Below are positions 52,345 through 61,498 of a stretch of 64,000 nucleotides of DNA, piece after piece. A program made the translations under genes and the position numbers. Origin of the DNA: Selenomonas timonae (GTDB lineage: Bacteria; Bacillota; Negativicutes; Selenomonadales; Selenomonadaceae); contig NZ_CP060204.1 in assembly GCF_014250475.1 (NCBI RefSeq), positions 1,439,001 to 1,503,000 of the forward strand, written 5' to 3'. The notes beneath the pieces were generated by a model, which was given only the letters and a program-made list of their open reading frames with translations, had not been told where the DNA came from and ran no database searches. Each line of letters starts with the position of its first letter. Positions within the stretch are counted from its first letter, which is position 1.

Positions 52345-53178
52345 ATGGATCTGAAGAAGCTGATTGGCGGGCGACAGTTTTGGTCGCTGATCGCCGTCCT
52401 GCTCATCCTGTTTGGTGTACTGCTGATCGTTGGACATCCGAAGGAGGAGGCTTCGCCCGCGCCGCTGCCTCCGCCCGAGGACGATGTGAAGGTTCTCGTG
52501 CTCAACTATCACATGGTGAACTCCATGTTCATATCTCTGGCGATTGAGCCCGGGGACTTCGACTGGCAGATGAAATATCTCGTGGATCACGGATACCATA
52601 GTATCAGTCCTGATGAACTATATGACTTTCTTGCGGGGAAGGGGACACTGCCCGATCGCCCTGTGCTCATTACATTTGACGACGGATATGAGGACAACTA
52701 TACGAATGCCTATCCGATCCTCAAAAAATACAATCTCAAGGCGACGATCTTCGTCGTGACGGGCTTCCTCAGCAAGCGCAAGGGGTATCTCACGTGGGAT
52801 CAGCTGCGCGAGATGGAGCAGAACGGCATTACTATTGAGTCGCATACGGTGACACATGCGCCGTTGCCAGAGCTGTCTGATGACCGTATCCGTGAGGAAC
52901 TCGTCGAGTCGAAGCGGCAGGCGGAGGCGGAACTCGGGCATCCCATTGAGTTCATCGCCTATCCGACGGGCGTACACGATCTCCATATTGTCGGTATCGC
53001 GCAGGAGGCGGGGTACAAAGGCGGTTTTACCGTGAAGTACGGCAATGTTGACCGCAGCAGCAATGTCTATGCAATGGAACGTGTGCCCGTCTTTCGTACG
53101 GCGGCAACGAATGTGGACTTCGTTGATCGTCTGCGCTATACCTCGAATATCACACAGTTTGGTTGGACACGGAACTGA
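52345..53178 (+). CDS. Polysaccharide deacetylase (carbohydrate esterase 4)
   Basis: 277 aa. Membrane anchor at residues about 12-30, Pro-rich linker, then a NodB-type domain: LNYHMVN, catalytic/metal Asp pair in LITFDDGYEDNY, metal His pair in ESHTVTHAPL, and FIAYPTGVHD. It probably removes acetyl groups from cell-envelope polysaccharide or peptidoglycan on the outer face of the inner membrane. ATG 52345 follows GGGAGG. Upstream of the SLH porin but with its own promoter. Confidence 0.9.
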   Translation: MDLKKLIGGRQFWSLIAVLLILFGVLLIVGHPKEEASPAPLPPPEDDVKVLVLNYHMVNSMFISLAIEPGDFDWQMKYLVDHGYHSISPDELYDFLAGKGTLPDRPVLITFDDGYEDNYTNAYPILKKYNLKATIFVVTGFLSKRKGYLTWDQLREMEQNGITIESHTVTHAPLPELSDDRIREELVESKRQAEAELGHPIEFIAYPTGVHDLHIVGIAQEAGYKGGFTVKYGNVDRSSNVYAMERVPVFRTAATNVDFVDRLRYTSNITQFGWTRN

Positions 53179-53259
53179 AGAAGTTTCTCACTTATGCGAT
53201 TTGTTTCAAATAATGACAAAATAAGAGTGTTAAGTCTTTCCAAAATAATTGCAGTGTGC

Positions 53260-53265
53260 TATAAT
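53260..53265 (+). promoter_or_regulatory. Extended -10 of the SLH porin promoter
   Basis: TGC-TATAAT (TATAAT 53260-53265); the -35 region TTTCCA (53237-53242) is weak. It implies a leader of about 110 bases. Confidence 0.6.
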
Positions 53266-53351
53266 GTCAAAGGCTGAATATGCGGACGGGATGTTCACGA
53301 GGAAACATGGATACTCTGTTCCTCCTGTATGCATTTCGGCGATTCATTGGA

Positions 53352-53370
53352 TTGTGGGAGATTCCCACAA
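53352..53370 (+). other. Hairpin abutting the ribosome-binding site of the porin gene
   Basis: Perfect 8-bp stem TTGTGGGA-GAT-TCCCACAA ends one base before AGGAGG (53371-53376). Such a placement can protect mRNA or modulate initiation of a highly expressed outer-membrane protein. Confidence 0.6.
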
Positions 53371-53383
53371 AGGAGGAAGTAAA

Positions 53384-54622
53384 ATGAAGAAGACAATGGT
53401 AGCTGCTCTGGCAGCGGCGCTGACGATCGGCGCAGCATCCACGACGTTTGCAGCGGCAAATCCGTTCTCGGATGTGCCCCGTGACCACTGGGCATACGAT
53501 GCTGTGACGCAGCTCGCTGCCGACGGTGTTGTCGAGGGCTACGGCGACGGTACGTATCGTGGCGACCGCAACATCACGCGTTATGAGATGGCGCAGATGA
53601 CGGCAAAGGCGATGGCGAAGGGCGATATGTCCGCATCGGACAAGGCTCTTGTCGACCGTCTCGCAGCTGAGTTTGCGGATGAGCTCAACAACCTCGGCGT
53701 TCGCGTCTCCAACCTCGAGCGCAATGCGGATATGGTGAAGTGGACGGGCTACCTCCGCTACGACTATATCAGCGATCGTCATGACAAGGATCATTCGAAG
53801 ACGAACACGGATCGCGTTCGCTTCCGTCTCTTCCCATCTGCTGAGGTCAACGATCATTGGAAAGTCAAGGCTCGTCTCGACACGCAGTACTTCATGGACA
53901 AGGACGACAGCAGCTCAATGTCCCTTGCACGTGCGTATGCAGATGGCACCTATGGTAATCTGAATATCAAGCTCGGCAAGCAGGATCTTTACTCCGGTGC
54001 AGATGACGGTCTGACGATGGATACGGCGATCTCGGGTGCGACGGTGTCGTTTGGCAATGTCGTCAAGGCGAAGATTGCGGCAGGTCGTGTATCTGATAAA
54101 AATGTGAAGTCGGCCACGGATGCGGCAGCAAACTATCAGGGCATCGACCTCACTTACGGTATGGGCAAGCTCACGGCGGGTGTCGGCTATCAGCAGATCA
54201 ACAATGATGTGTTTAAGGCTGCTTCCTACAGCAAGAACGCTGATTCGGACAAGGCTCGTATCTGGTCGGTCGGCGGCAAGTATGTGTTCGATAAGAATGT
54301 TGCCCTCAAGGGCTCCTATGCACAGAACACCGAGGCGGACTACTATAAGAAGGCTGGCAGTATTGAGCTCGACTATAAGGGCGCGAAAAACTCCGATATG
54401 GGCTCGTGGGGCGCATATATCGCCTATCGTCACCTCGGCAATAATGTTGCATTTGCACCGACCTACAACGTTCTCGGCCGCGATCAGAAGGGCTGGGCTG
54501 TCGGAACAAGCTACACGCTCTTCAAGAATGTGATGACGAAGCTCGAGTACTTCAAGGGCAAGGACATCACGGCGGACAAGAATGCAAGCACACTCTTTGC
54601 ACGCGTTCAGTTCTCGTTCTAA
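53384..54622 (+). CDS. Major outer-membrane porin with N-terminal SLH domain
   Basis: 412 aa. Signal peptide (residues 1-23, MKKTMVAALAAALTIGAAST then TFA), SLH domain at 26-80 (NPFSDVPRDHWAYDAVTQLA and GYGDGTYRGDRNITRYEMAQ), short coiled coil (about 85-115, LADELNNLGVRVSNLE-like), then a beta-barrel ending in ...LFARVQFSF with the terminal Phe needed for barrel assembly. It resembles Selenomonas Mep45, whose SLH domain binds cadaverine-decorated peptidoglycan. AGGAGG seven bases upstream. Confidence 0.94.
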   Translation: MKKTMVAALAAALTIGAASTTFAAANPFSDVPRDHWAYDAVTQLAADGVVEGYGDGTYRGDRNITRYEMAQMTAKAMAKGDMSASDKALVDRLAAEFADELNNLGVRVSNLERNADMVKWTGYLRYDYISDRHDKDHSKTNTDRVRFRLFPSAEVNDHWKVKARLDTQYFMDKDDSSSMSLARAYADGTYGNLNIKLGKQDLYSGADDGLTMDTAISGATVSFGNVVKAKIAAGRVSDKNVKSATDAAANYQGIDLTYGMGKLTAGVGYQQINNDVFKAASYSKNADSDKARIWSVGGKYVFDKNVALKGSYAQNTEADYYKKAGSIELDYKGAKNSDMGSWGAYIAYRHLGNNVAFAPTYNVLGRDQKGWAVGTSYTLFKNVMTKLEYFKGKDITADKNASTLFARVQFSF

Positions 54623-54648
54623 GTTCACTAATTAGCGAATTACCGCAT

Positions 54649-54680
54649 AAAAAGAGCGCTGCAGTTGCAGCGCTCTTTTT
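54649..54680. terminator. Bidirectional terminator between porin and HAD genes
   Basis: A near-perfect palindrome AAAAAGAGCGCTGCA / TGCAGCGCTCTTTTT serves both converging genes. Confidence 0.93.
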
Positions 54681-54690
54681 GTATGTCCGA

Positions 54691-55503
54691 TTATAATATC
54701 TCACGCAGGATCCACGGTACAATCGGCTCTCTGCACGGTGGGGCAATGCGGTCTGCCGCCGCCTTTGCATCGTCCGAAGCGTCCTCTGGGGCGATGCCGA
54801 TGTCCGCCATACGAAGGAGCTCGACATCGTTCTCATAGTCGCCGCAGGCGATGATGCGCCGTCCCGCGTAGGCGGGCATCGCCTTCAGTACCTCTGCCAT
54901 TGCGCCCTTGCTTGTGCCGGGCGGGACGAACTCGAGGTAGTTTGCCTCGGAGTAGAAGGAGTTGGAGCATTTGTCAATACCTAGCTCCTCTGCCAGACGC
55001 TCGACAAAGCTCAGATTGATCGGCGCATCGCAGATGAAGAATTTCAGCCATGTCTCTTCCTCGACAGCTTTCAGCGTCGTGTGATTCACATTGTAGAACT
55101 CGTCGTCGAGACGCGGGTCGTCGTTCGCCTCGGGGCTGAGGATATTGCACTGCTGCGCCGTATAGACCTCGACACAGGCGCGCGGGAACTGATAGAGGAC
55201 GCGCGCGGCGAATGTCCGCCAGATGTCGCCGTCCAGCGTGCGTGTCTCAAGCACCTGATTCTTCGACAGATCCTTGAGCATCGCACCGTTGAAGAAGATG
55301 CTCGGCGCGTTGACCGTGATGCCCTCGAGGTAGGGGAGGGCGGACTCGGGCGTGCGCCCTGTCGCCGCAGCAAATGCGCCGCCTGCAGCAGTGAATGCGT
55401 TGATGGCGCGCACATTTTCCTCGGAGATCATCTCATAGCGCGGAATCAATGTACCGTCCAAGTCACTGATTAGGAGGATATCGTCATATCGTTTTTCGCT
55501 CAT
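54691..55503 (-). CDS. Cof-type HAD phosphatase
   Basis: 270 aa HAD superfamily, type IIB cap. Motif I SDLDGTLIP, motif II AAATGRTPES, motif III Lys in PPGTSKGAMAEVL, motif IV ACGDYENDVELL. Dephosphorylates sugar phosphates or similar small molecules; substrate unknown. The start codon overlaps the trpG stop (ATGA), so it is the last gene of the minus-strand trp operon. Confidence 0.9.
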   Translation of the reverse strand: MSEKRYDDILLISDLDGTLIPRYEMISEENVRAINAFTAAGGAFAAATGRTPESALPYLEGITVNAPSIFFNGAMLKDLSKNQVLETRTLDGDIWRTFAARVLYQFPRACVEVYTAQQCNILSPEANDDPRLDDEFYNVNHTTLKAVEEETWLKFFICDAPINLSFVERLAEELGIDKCSNSFYSEANYLEFVPPGTSKGAMAEVLKAMPAYAGRRIIACGDYENDVELLRMADIGIAPEDASDDAKAAADRIAPPCREPIVPWILREIL

Positions 55504-56075
55504 ATTGCCTCAATGTCCGTCAGATAGTTCTCCATCATGGCACGTCCGTCATGTGTCAGAATGGATTCGGGATGGAACTGGATGCCCTCGATAGGCAGAG
55601 TCTTGTGCCGCACGCCCATGATTGTGCCGTCGCCGAGGTCGCTCGTGATCTCAAGTACATCGGGCAGACTCTCGCGCTCGATGATGAGCGAGTGGTAGCG
55701 TGCGACCTGCGTGCCTGCATTGACGTTGCGGTAGATGCCCGTACCGTGGTGGCGGATGGGGGATGCCTTGCCGTGGACGATTTCCTTTGCGCGGACGACC
55801 TTGCCGCCGAACACCTCACCGATTGCCTGATGTCCAAGGCAGATGCCGAGAATCGGAATCTCGCTGCCGAGCTCGCGGATCACATCCTCCGTAATGCCGG
55901 CATCCTTCGGCAGTCCGGGGCCGGGGGAGATGACAATGCCCTTGTACTTTTTTGCGCGAATCTCGCCGACGGTTGTCACGTCGTTGCGGACAACCTCGAC
56001 CTCTGCGCCGATATTCGTGAGCAGCTGGTACACGTTGTAGGTGAACGAGTCGTAGTTGTCAAGCAAAAGCAGCAT
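55500..56075 (-). CDS. trpG: Anthranilate synthase component II (glutamine amidotransferase)
   Basis: 191 aa class I amidotransferase. Catalytic Cys in ILGICLGHQAIGE, His/Glu pair in IQFHPESILT, N-terminal LLLLDNYDSFTYNVYQ. It passes ammonia from glutamine to TrpE; may also serve PabB in folate synthesis. Overlaps trpE by 17 bases. trpDCFBA are not present in the window. Confidence 0.92.
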   Translation of the reverse strand: MLLLLDNYDSFTYNVYQLLTNIGAEVEVVRNDVTTVGEIRAKKYKGIVISPGPGLPKDAGITEDVIRELGSEIPILGICLGHQAIGEVFGGKVVRAKEIVHGKASPIRHHGTGIYRNVNAGTQVARYHSLIIERESLPDVLEITSDLGDGTIMGVRHKTLPIEGIQFHPESILTHDGRAMMENYLTDIEAI

Positions 56076-57561
56076 TGTTCTCCACCTCCTCTACGACCTC
56101 AAAGAGAGCCTTCGCCTTTTGCAAAATCTCGAGGTATTCGCTCTCGGGCACGGAGTCCTTGACGATGCCTGCGCCCGACTGAATGATGGCCGTGTCGTCG
56201 TTCTCGATGCACATGGTGCGCAGCGTGATGCACATGTCCATATTGCCACGAAAATCCATGTAGCCGACGGTTCCTGCGTAGAAGCCGCGATGCGCCTGCT
56301 CCTCCTCATGGATGATCTCCATCGCGCGCAGCTTTGGCGCGCCGCTGACCGTCCCTGCGGGGAAGGTTGCGCGCAGGACATCCATCGGCGCATATGCGGG
56401 GGCGATCTCGCCGACGACGCTGCTCACCATATGCGAGACATGGGAGAAGCGCTCGACCTCCATGAGCTTCGGCACGCGTACGGTGCCGGGGACGCTGATC
56501 CGCCCGAGGTCGTTGCGTGCGAGGTCGACGAGCATGGCGTGCTCGGCGCATTCCTTCTCATCGGAACGAAGATCCAAGGCAAGCAGCGCATCTTCCTCCT
56601 CGGTCTTGCCGCGCTTGCGCGTGCCGGCGATGGGGTAGGTGTAGACCGTACTGCCGGAGACCTTGATGAGCATCTCAGGGGAGGCGCCGACGAGCTTGAT
56701 CTCGCCGAAGTTGTAGTAGAACATATAGGGCGAGGGGTTGACTTGCCGTAGCCGCCGATAGAAGAGGAACGCGGGGCGCGTAATCTTCTCGCGGAAGCGG
56801 AAGGACGGCACCGCCTGAAAGATGTTGCCGGCGTAGATATGCTCCTTGATCGTGTCGATTGTACGCAGGAAATCCTCGGGCGGCGTCCCATAGCGCGTCA
56901 TAAAGTCGACAGGTGTACTACGCGTTGACGGTGCAAAATCAGATGGCGCGAACGGCGCGGCGAGGCGTGCGCGCATAGCGGCAAGACGTTCGGTGACCGC
57001 GTCGTAGAGCTCGCCCGCATCATCGCCCTCCCGCACATCTGCGAGGTAGTGGAGGCGTGCACTGTTTTTGAGCGCATCATAGACGACGAGGTAGCGGCAC
57101 ATCATGAACTGGCCGAGCAGCTCCTCCGCGCCAATCTCCACCCCGCGCACACGATCGAATGTCGCCGCCGTCTCATAGGTGAAATAGCCCGCAAGTCCAC
57201 CGTGGACGAGGGGCAGTGTCTCTCCGTCGGTGATGGCAGGGGTGAAGCGCGCGGCATACGCCTTCATCGTCTCGTGTGGCGCGCCCGCGATGCTCTTCAT
57301 GAGGCCGTTCTCGTTGATGAGCAGCTTGTCCGCAAAGACCTGCACGCGTACGAACGGCTCGCCGCCGATGAAGGAGTATCGTCCGAACTGTTGCTGCGTC
57401 GTGTCGACGGACTCCATGATATAGCCCTTTTTCTCGCCGACGAGCTTGTAGTAGATCGAGACAGGTGTATCGAGATCCATCGTCAGCTCGGTGGAGACGG
57501 TGATAAGGTTCGCCGTCTTTGCCGCCGCGATGAACTCCGCCTTTGTCAGACTTAGCTTCAT
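56059..57561 (-). CDS. trpE: Anthranilate synthase component I
   Basis: 500 aa. N-terminal tryptophan feedback region YIMESVDTTQQQFGRYSFIG; chorismate-binding domain with NIFQAVPSFRF, YTYPIAGTRKRG, LVDLARNDLGR and FPAGTVSGAPKLRAMEII. Makes anthranilate from chorismate. The preserved ES...GRYSF site favours TrpE over PabB. Upstream gene overlaps its start (ATGA). Confidence 0.95.
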   Translation of the reverse strand: MKLSLTKAEFIAAAKTANLITVSTELTMDLDTPVSIYYKLVGEKKGYIMESVDTTQQQFGRYSFIGGEPFVRVQVFADKLLINENGLMKSIAGAPHETMKAYAARFTPAITDGETLPLVHGGLAGYFTYETAATFDRVRGVEIGAEELLGQFMMCRYLVVYDALKNSARLHYLADVREGDDAGELYDAVTERLAAMRARLAAPFAPSDFAPSTRSTPVDFMTRYGTPPEDFLRTIDTIKEHIYAGNIFQAVPSFRFREKITRPAFLFYRRLRQVNPSPYMFYYNFGEIKLVGASPEMLIKVSGSTVYTYPIAGTRKRGKTEEEDALLALDLRSDEKECAEHAMLVDLARNDLGRISVPGTVRVPKLMEVERFSHVSHMVSSVVGEIAPAYAPMDVLRATFPAGTVSGAPKLRAMEIIHEEEQAHRGFYAGTVGYMDFRGNMDMCITLRTMCIENDDTAIIQSGAGIVKDSVPESEYLEILQKAKALFEVVEEVENNAAFA

Positions 57562-57863
57562 TGATTGATCTCCATGACAACATCCCGCTCCTTGCGCCCG
57601 AGTACCCAGCCGAGCACCTTGAGCTCGGCATAGAGCATCTGTTGCTGCTCGCGGTTGTTCTCACGGCTGAATTTGAGCTGCCTATACTGCTGGCGTCCGA
57701 GGTTGTACCGCGCGAGGATCTCCGCCTCGCTGCGCATCCTGTGGCGTCCGCCTGCGTGCATGCGCACGAGCTCCTCAACCTCCGCCTCGCCGTACGTGGG
57801 GGGCTTCGGCGGTGCCGCCATCTGCCGTACGAGGTCGGTGATCTCGCGATCATTCATGGTCAT
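57558..57863 (-). CDS. Small protein of unknown function in the trp operon
   Basis: 101 aa, charged and probably helical (ILARYNLGRQQYRQLKFSRE then NNREQQQMLYAEL). No family recognised. AAGGAG lies six bases before the ATG on the minus strand, and the stop overlaps the trpE start (ATGA), so it is surely translated with trpE. Internal ATG at 57857 is an alternative start. Confidence 0.7.
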   Translation of the reverse strand: MTMNDREITDLVRQMAAPPKPPTYGEAEVEELVRMHAGGRHRMRSEAEILARYNLGRQQYRQLKFSRENNREQQQMLYAELKVLGWVLGRKERDVVMEINQ

Positions 57864-57899
57864 AGCTGTCTCCTTTACTTACCTGCGGCGACGAAGCCT

Positions 57900-59129
57900 T
57901 TATGATTTTGCGCCGCGTGCTTCCAAATAGCGGATCATTGCGTCTGCAACATGCTTGGAGTCCTTTACCACCTGTACGACGTTCCAGGGGCCGAGCACCA
58001 CGTCGCCCGCAGAGAAAACCCCGTCGCGCTCCGTCATTCCGTTCTCGTCGACCTTGACGAGACCCTTCTCGTTGAGCGTAATGCCTGTCGTCGAGCGGAC
58101 AATCTTGTCCTTTGCCGCCTGACTTGCCGCGATGACCGTGCTGTCGGCGGGGATGAGATAGGGCTCGCCCTCGCTGATGAGATTCTGATCCTCGTCAAAG
58201 ACGCGGTCGTACAGCATCGGCCCCTCGGGCGTGACGGAGTGGATACCCTTTCCATACTGAATCTCGCAGCCGTCCATCAGTGCGTATTCCAGCTCGCGCT
58301 CGCTTGCGGAGATGCCGTTGCGCCGCGCGTAGATCGTGACGTAGCGGCTGCCCTTGCGGATTGCCGTGCGCGCCACATCCATTGCAGAGTTGCCCGAGCC
58401 GATGACGGCGACGCGGTCGCCGAGATGGTAGACATCGGGGTTCTGGAGGTAGTTGACCGCATAGTGACAGTTGCCGAGCGTTTCGCCGTGAATGCCAAGG
58501 CTCTTCGCACGCCATGCACCCGTGCCCATAAAGATTGCCTCGTAGCCGTCGCGGAACAGGTTGTCCACCGTGAGCGCGCCGCCGATCGTTGTGTTCGGGC
58601 GGATGTGGATGCCGAGCGTGCGCAGCTTTTCGCCGTAGCGGTCAATGGTCGAGGGCGGCAGACGAAAATCAGGGATGCCGTAGCGCAGCATGCCTCCAAT
58701 CTTCTGCATGCGCTCGAAGATCGTGACACCGTACCCTTCCTGCGCGAGCTTGACTGCGACCACGATGCCCGCAGGCCCCGCGCCGATCACGGCGACGTTG
58801 TGTCCGTTGTAGGATTTGCGCGAGAGGACGAGCTTGTCGAGGTAGGTATCCGAGATGTAGTGCTCAATGCTCGAGATCTGGATCGGTGCGCCGCGCCGCC
58901 CCTGGATGCAGTTGCCCTCGCACTGCGCATCGTGGTCGCAGACGAGCGAGCAGAAGACGCTCATCGGATTGTTGTCATAGAGCATCGCGCCCGCCTCGTT
59001 GATCTTGCCGTCGAGGAAGAGGCGGATCATCTCCGGCACGTTCGTCTGCACGGGGCAGCCCTTCATGCGGCAGAGCGGCTTTTTGCACTGGAGGCAGCGG
59101 CGTGCCTCGTTGATGACGTGAACAGCCAT
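57900..59129 (-). CDS. GltD-like NAD(P)H flavin oxidoreductase
   Basis: 409 aa. N-terminal Fe-S segments CLQCKKPLCRMKGCPV and CSLVCDHDAQCEGNC supply two 4Fe-4S clusters; FAD motif VAVIGAGPAGIVVAVKLA; NADPH motif VAVIGSGNSAMDVARTA; C-terminal GVFSAGDVVLG. Similar to glutamate synthase small subunit, NfnB and related adaptors. No gltB or NfnA partner is adjacent, so the electron acceptor is unknown. First gene of the operon leading to trpEG, 36 bases upstream of the small unknown gene. Confidence 0.88.
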   Translation of the reverse strand: MAVHVINEARRCLQCKKPLCRMKGCPVQTNVPEMIRLFLDGKINEAGAMLYDNNPMSVFCSLVCDHDAQCEGNCIQGRRGAPIQISSIEHYISDTYLDKLVLSRKSYNGHNVAVIGAGPAGIVVAVKLAQEGYGVTIFERMQKIGGMLRYGIPDFRLPPSTIDRYGEKLRTLGIHIRPNTTIGGALTVDNLFRDGYEAIFMGTGAWRAKSLGIHGETLGNCHYAVNYLQNPDVYHLGDRVAVIGSGNSAMDVARTAIRKGSRYVTIYARRNGISASERELEYALMDGCEIQYGKGIHSVTPEGPMLYDRVFDEDQNLISEGEPYLIPADSTVIAASQAAKDKIVRSTTGITLNEKGLVKVDENGMTERDGVFSAGDVVLGPWNVVQVVKDSKHVADAMIRYLEARGAKS

Positions 59130-59150
59130 GATGAATGGCTCCTTTCGTTA

Positions 59151-59270
59151 TATTGTATCGCTTCTTAAAATATTGTATACACGGTGCCTATTATAGCACA
59201 ATTCAATCATCCTGTCATAGGATGTGAAAAAGAAAAGCCCATGTAAGCAAAACAGAATTACGATACAATA
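59151..59270. repeat. TATTGTAT repeats in the gltD-like/MCP divergent region
   Basis: TATTGTATCG at 59151-59160 has an exact inverted copy CGATACAATA at 59261-59270, and a third TATTGTATAC lies at 59171-59180. They flank the divergent promoters of the two genes. Confidence 0.5.
59190..59224 (-). promoter_or_regulatory. Promoter and operator for the gltD-like/trpEG operon
   Basis: Minus strand -35 ATGACA (59218-59213), 17-base spacer, extended -10 TGC-TATAAT (59195-59190). A perfect inverted repeat CATCCT-GTCAT-AGGATG (59208-59224) covers the -35. Confidence 0.65.
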
Positions 59271-59402
59271 CAGATTGTTACTACTATTGATTTGCATGTG
59301 ATTTTATCTAGAAAAGCCTTGTTATTCTTTGAAATATGTGATAGGGTAAAGATATCCCATTACAGACAGATGGGCCACATTTTGGGAGAGGGGAGCAGTC
59401 AT

Positions 59403-61409
59403 ATGCAGTTTAAATCCATTCGTACAAAGTTTTTAGCATCTGTATTGCCTGTGATGCTCGTCGGTTTTCTCGTGTTCTTTGGCGTAAGCTACAAAATGGC
59501 GAGCAATATGCTCGTGGAGAATGCGGATACGATCGGCAAGGGTGTTGGCAAGCAGGCAGCACTCGAGGTACGGCGCATCTTTGAGACGAACGAGGTACAT
59601 CTCGAGATTCTGTCAGGCAATGAGGCCATTCTGCACGGAGATAATGCGGCTAAGCTGGTTGCACTGCAGGAGGTAAAGCAGCATACCGAGGTCTTCTCGA
59701 ATGTAGCCTATCTTGGTCTCGATGGAATTGGACTCGATGCGGACGGCAACGAGATCGACCGTTCGGATCGCGATTATTTTAAGAAGGCTGTCCAGACGAA
59801 GAAGACCGTCGTCTCGGAGCCTGTGATCTCTGCGATCTCCGGCAAGGTTGTCACCGTCATCGGTGTTCCTGTGATAGAGAACGGCACGGTTGTAGGTGTG
59901 GTTGCGGGAACCATCGGACTCTCGCGCTTTGACGATACCCTTGCGAAGATGGCGACCTATCGGACAGGTCAGCTTGTCGTCATGGACGAGTCGGGGCTTG
60001 TCATCATCCACCCGAATGAACCGGCTCAGGTCGGCAAACTCGACTTCAGCAAGGAGGTCTCGAGCGTCAAGATCTCGATGAGCCTTGTGGATGCATTTAA
60101 GTCTGTCATCGACAAGAACGAGCCTGCACTTGCACATTATGAACGTGAGTCGGGCGAGGGGATGACGGGCTCCCTGGTTCCAATTCAGCTTGATGGACGG
60201 CGCTGGGTCGTCATGTCGGAGGCGTCTGACAGTGAGATCCTTGAGGATGCACATACGCTGCTGATGGTACTGGCGGGGCTGACCATCGTTATCGTTCTCA
60301 TTATCTCAGCGCTGATTTTCTTCGTTTCGAATAATTTTGCAGCAGGCATCCAGAAGGTTGTGCGCGTCTGTGACATACTCAACAGTGGCGATCTGCGCGA
60401 GACGCCGAAGACCATCACTTCGCAGGATGAGATGGGGCAGCTCTCGGATGGCTTCATCAAGATGCGGCATACGCTCAATACGCTGATTAAGAGAATCCAG
60501 TCCAATGCGACGGAGCTCTCAACTGCGGCAGAGGGGCTCACAGAGGCATCCCAGCAGTCGGCGGAGGCGTCCAACCACGTTGCCATGTCGATCACGGAGA
60601 TCGCCGAGGGCGTGGAGCGTCAGTCCAATGCCTCAACCTCGGTAGCGAATGCGGCGGCCTCGATCTCGAGCCATGCTGCGGGTATGTCCAAGCAGGCGGG
60701 TGAGGTTGCAGAGGTCACGAACAAGACGGTGGAACGCGTGCAGGAGGGGCGCCGCTCCATCGACGAGGTCGTGAACTACATGGAGCAGATCAAGACGGGT
60801 TCGGAGACCGTCGATGCCGCAATCTCGGCACTCGGTAAGAGCTCCGAGGAGATCAGCCACAGCGTCGAGGTCATCGGCAGCATTGCCGAGCAGACGAACC
60901 TGCTCGCGCTCAACGCGGCCATCGAGGCGGCGCGTGCGGGTGAGCACGGACGCGGCTTTGCCGTCGTTGCCGAGGAGGTCAGGAAGCTCGCCGAGGAATC
61001 GGGCGAGTTCTCGAAGAAGATCTCCGAGACCATGCAGTCCGTACAGGCGGATATGGAGCGCGCGGTCGAGGCCGGCAAGCGCGGCAGTGAGTACGTCGGA
61101 CATGGTCTGGAATCGGTTCGTACGGCAGACGATGTGTTCCAGTCGATCGCGGAGTCGATTCAGCAGCTCGGCGACGGCGTAAAGGGCATCACCTCGGGCA
61201 TTCAGCAGATGGAGAACGAGACGCAGACGGTGCGTGCACAGATCGAGGAGATCCAGAAGGTTAGCACGGTGAATGCCGACAGTGCTCAGAATGTCTCTGC
61301 GGCGACCGAAGAGCAGTCTGCCTCCATGGAGGAGATTGCGGCGGCGACACGACGCCTCTCCAACCTTGCGGATGAGCTCGCAGACGAGACGAAGAAGTTC
61401 AAACTCTAA
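59403..61409 (+). CDS. Methyl-accepting chemotaxis protein with dCache-like sensor
   Basis: 668 aa. TM1 at residues 10-30, periplasmic Cache domain (about 35-285; [20 protein letters not shown] and [12 protein letters not shown]), TM2 (about 288-312), HAMP (312-365), then a cytoplasmic coiled coil with the hairpin tip [20 protein letters not shown]. No C-terminal pentapeptide for CheR docking. Ligand unknown, probably a small metabolite. ATG 59403 follows GGGAGAGGGGAG; the frame is open from 59292. Indicates a motile cell. Confidence 0.95.
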   Translation: MQFKSIRTKFLASVLPVMLVGFLVFFGVSYKMASNMLVENADTIGKGVGKQAALEVRRIFETNEVHLEILSGNEAILHGDNAAKLVALQEVKQHTEVFSNVAYLGLDGIGLDADGNEIDRSDRDYFKKAVQTKKTVVSEPVISAISGKVVTVIGVPVIENGTVVGVVAGTIGLSRFDDTLAKMATYRTGQLVVMDESGLVIIHPNEPAQVGKLDFSKEVSSVKISMSLVDAFKSVIDKNEPALAHYERESGEGMTGSLVPIQLDGRRWVVMSEASDSEILEDAHTLLMVLAGLTIVIVLIISALIFFVSNNFAAGIQKVVRVCDILNSGDLRETPKTITSQDEMGQLSDGFIKMRHTLNTLIKRIQSNATELSTAAEGLTEASQQSAEASNHVAMSITEIAEGVERQSNASTSVANAAASISSHAAGMSKQAGEVAEVTNKTVERVQEGRRSIDEVVNYMEQIKTGSETVDAAISALGKSSEEISHSVEVIGSIAEQTNLLALNAAIEAARAGEHGRGFAVVAEEVRKLAEESGEFSKKISETMQSVQADMERAVEAGKRGSEYVGHGLESVRTADDVFQSIAESIQQLGDGVKGITSGIQQMENETQTVRAQIEEIQKVSTVNADSAQNVSAATEEQSASMEEIAAATRRLSNLADELADETKKFKL

Positions 61410-61429
61410 ATCTCAAATAAATCTCAACA

Positions 61430-61460
61430 GGGGTCACTGCACTTGCAGTGACCCCTTTCC
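61430..61460 (+). terminator. Intrinsic terminator after the chemoreceptor gene
   Basis: 11-bp perfect stem GGGGTCACTGC (61430-61440) / GCAGTGACCCC (61445-61455), then TTT. Confidence 0.88.
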
Positions 61461-61471
61461 TGTTGTATGAT
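61443..61471 (+). promoter_or_regulatory. Promoter for the carboxynorspermidine operon, nested in terminator
   Basis: -35 TTGCAG (61443-61448) in the terminator's loop and 3' arm, 17-base spacer, -10 TATGAT (61466-61471). Confidence 0.65.
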
Positions 61472-61498
61472 AGGAGCATAGATAAAGGAGGCGTTCCC

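Noticed and set aside
59350-59385. Sigma-28 flagellar promoter for the chemoreceptor gene (TAAAGATA-N11-ACAGATGG)
   Set aside because: Only about 10 of 16 consensus positions match, not enough to call from one site.
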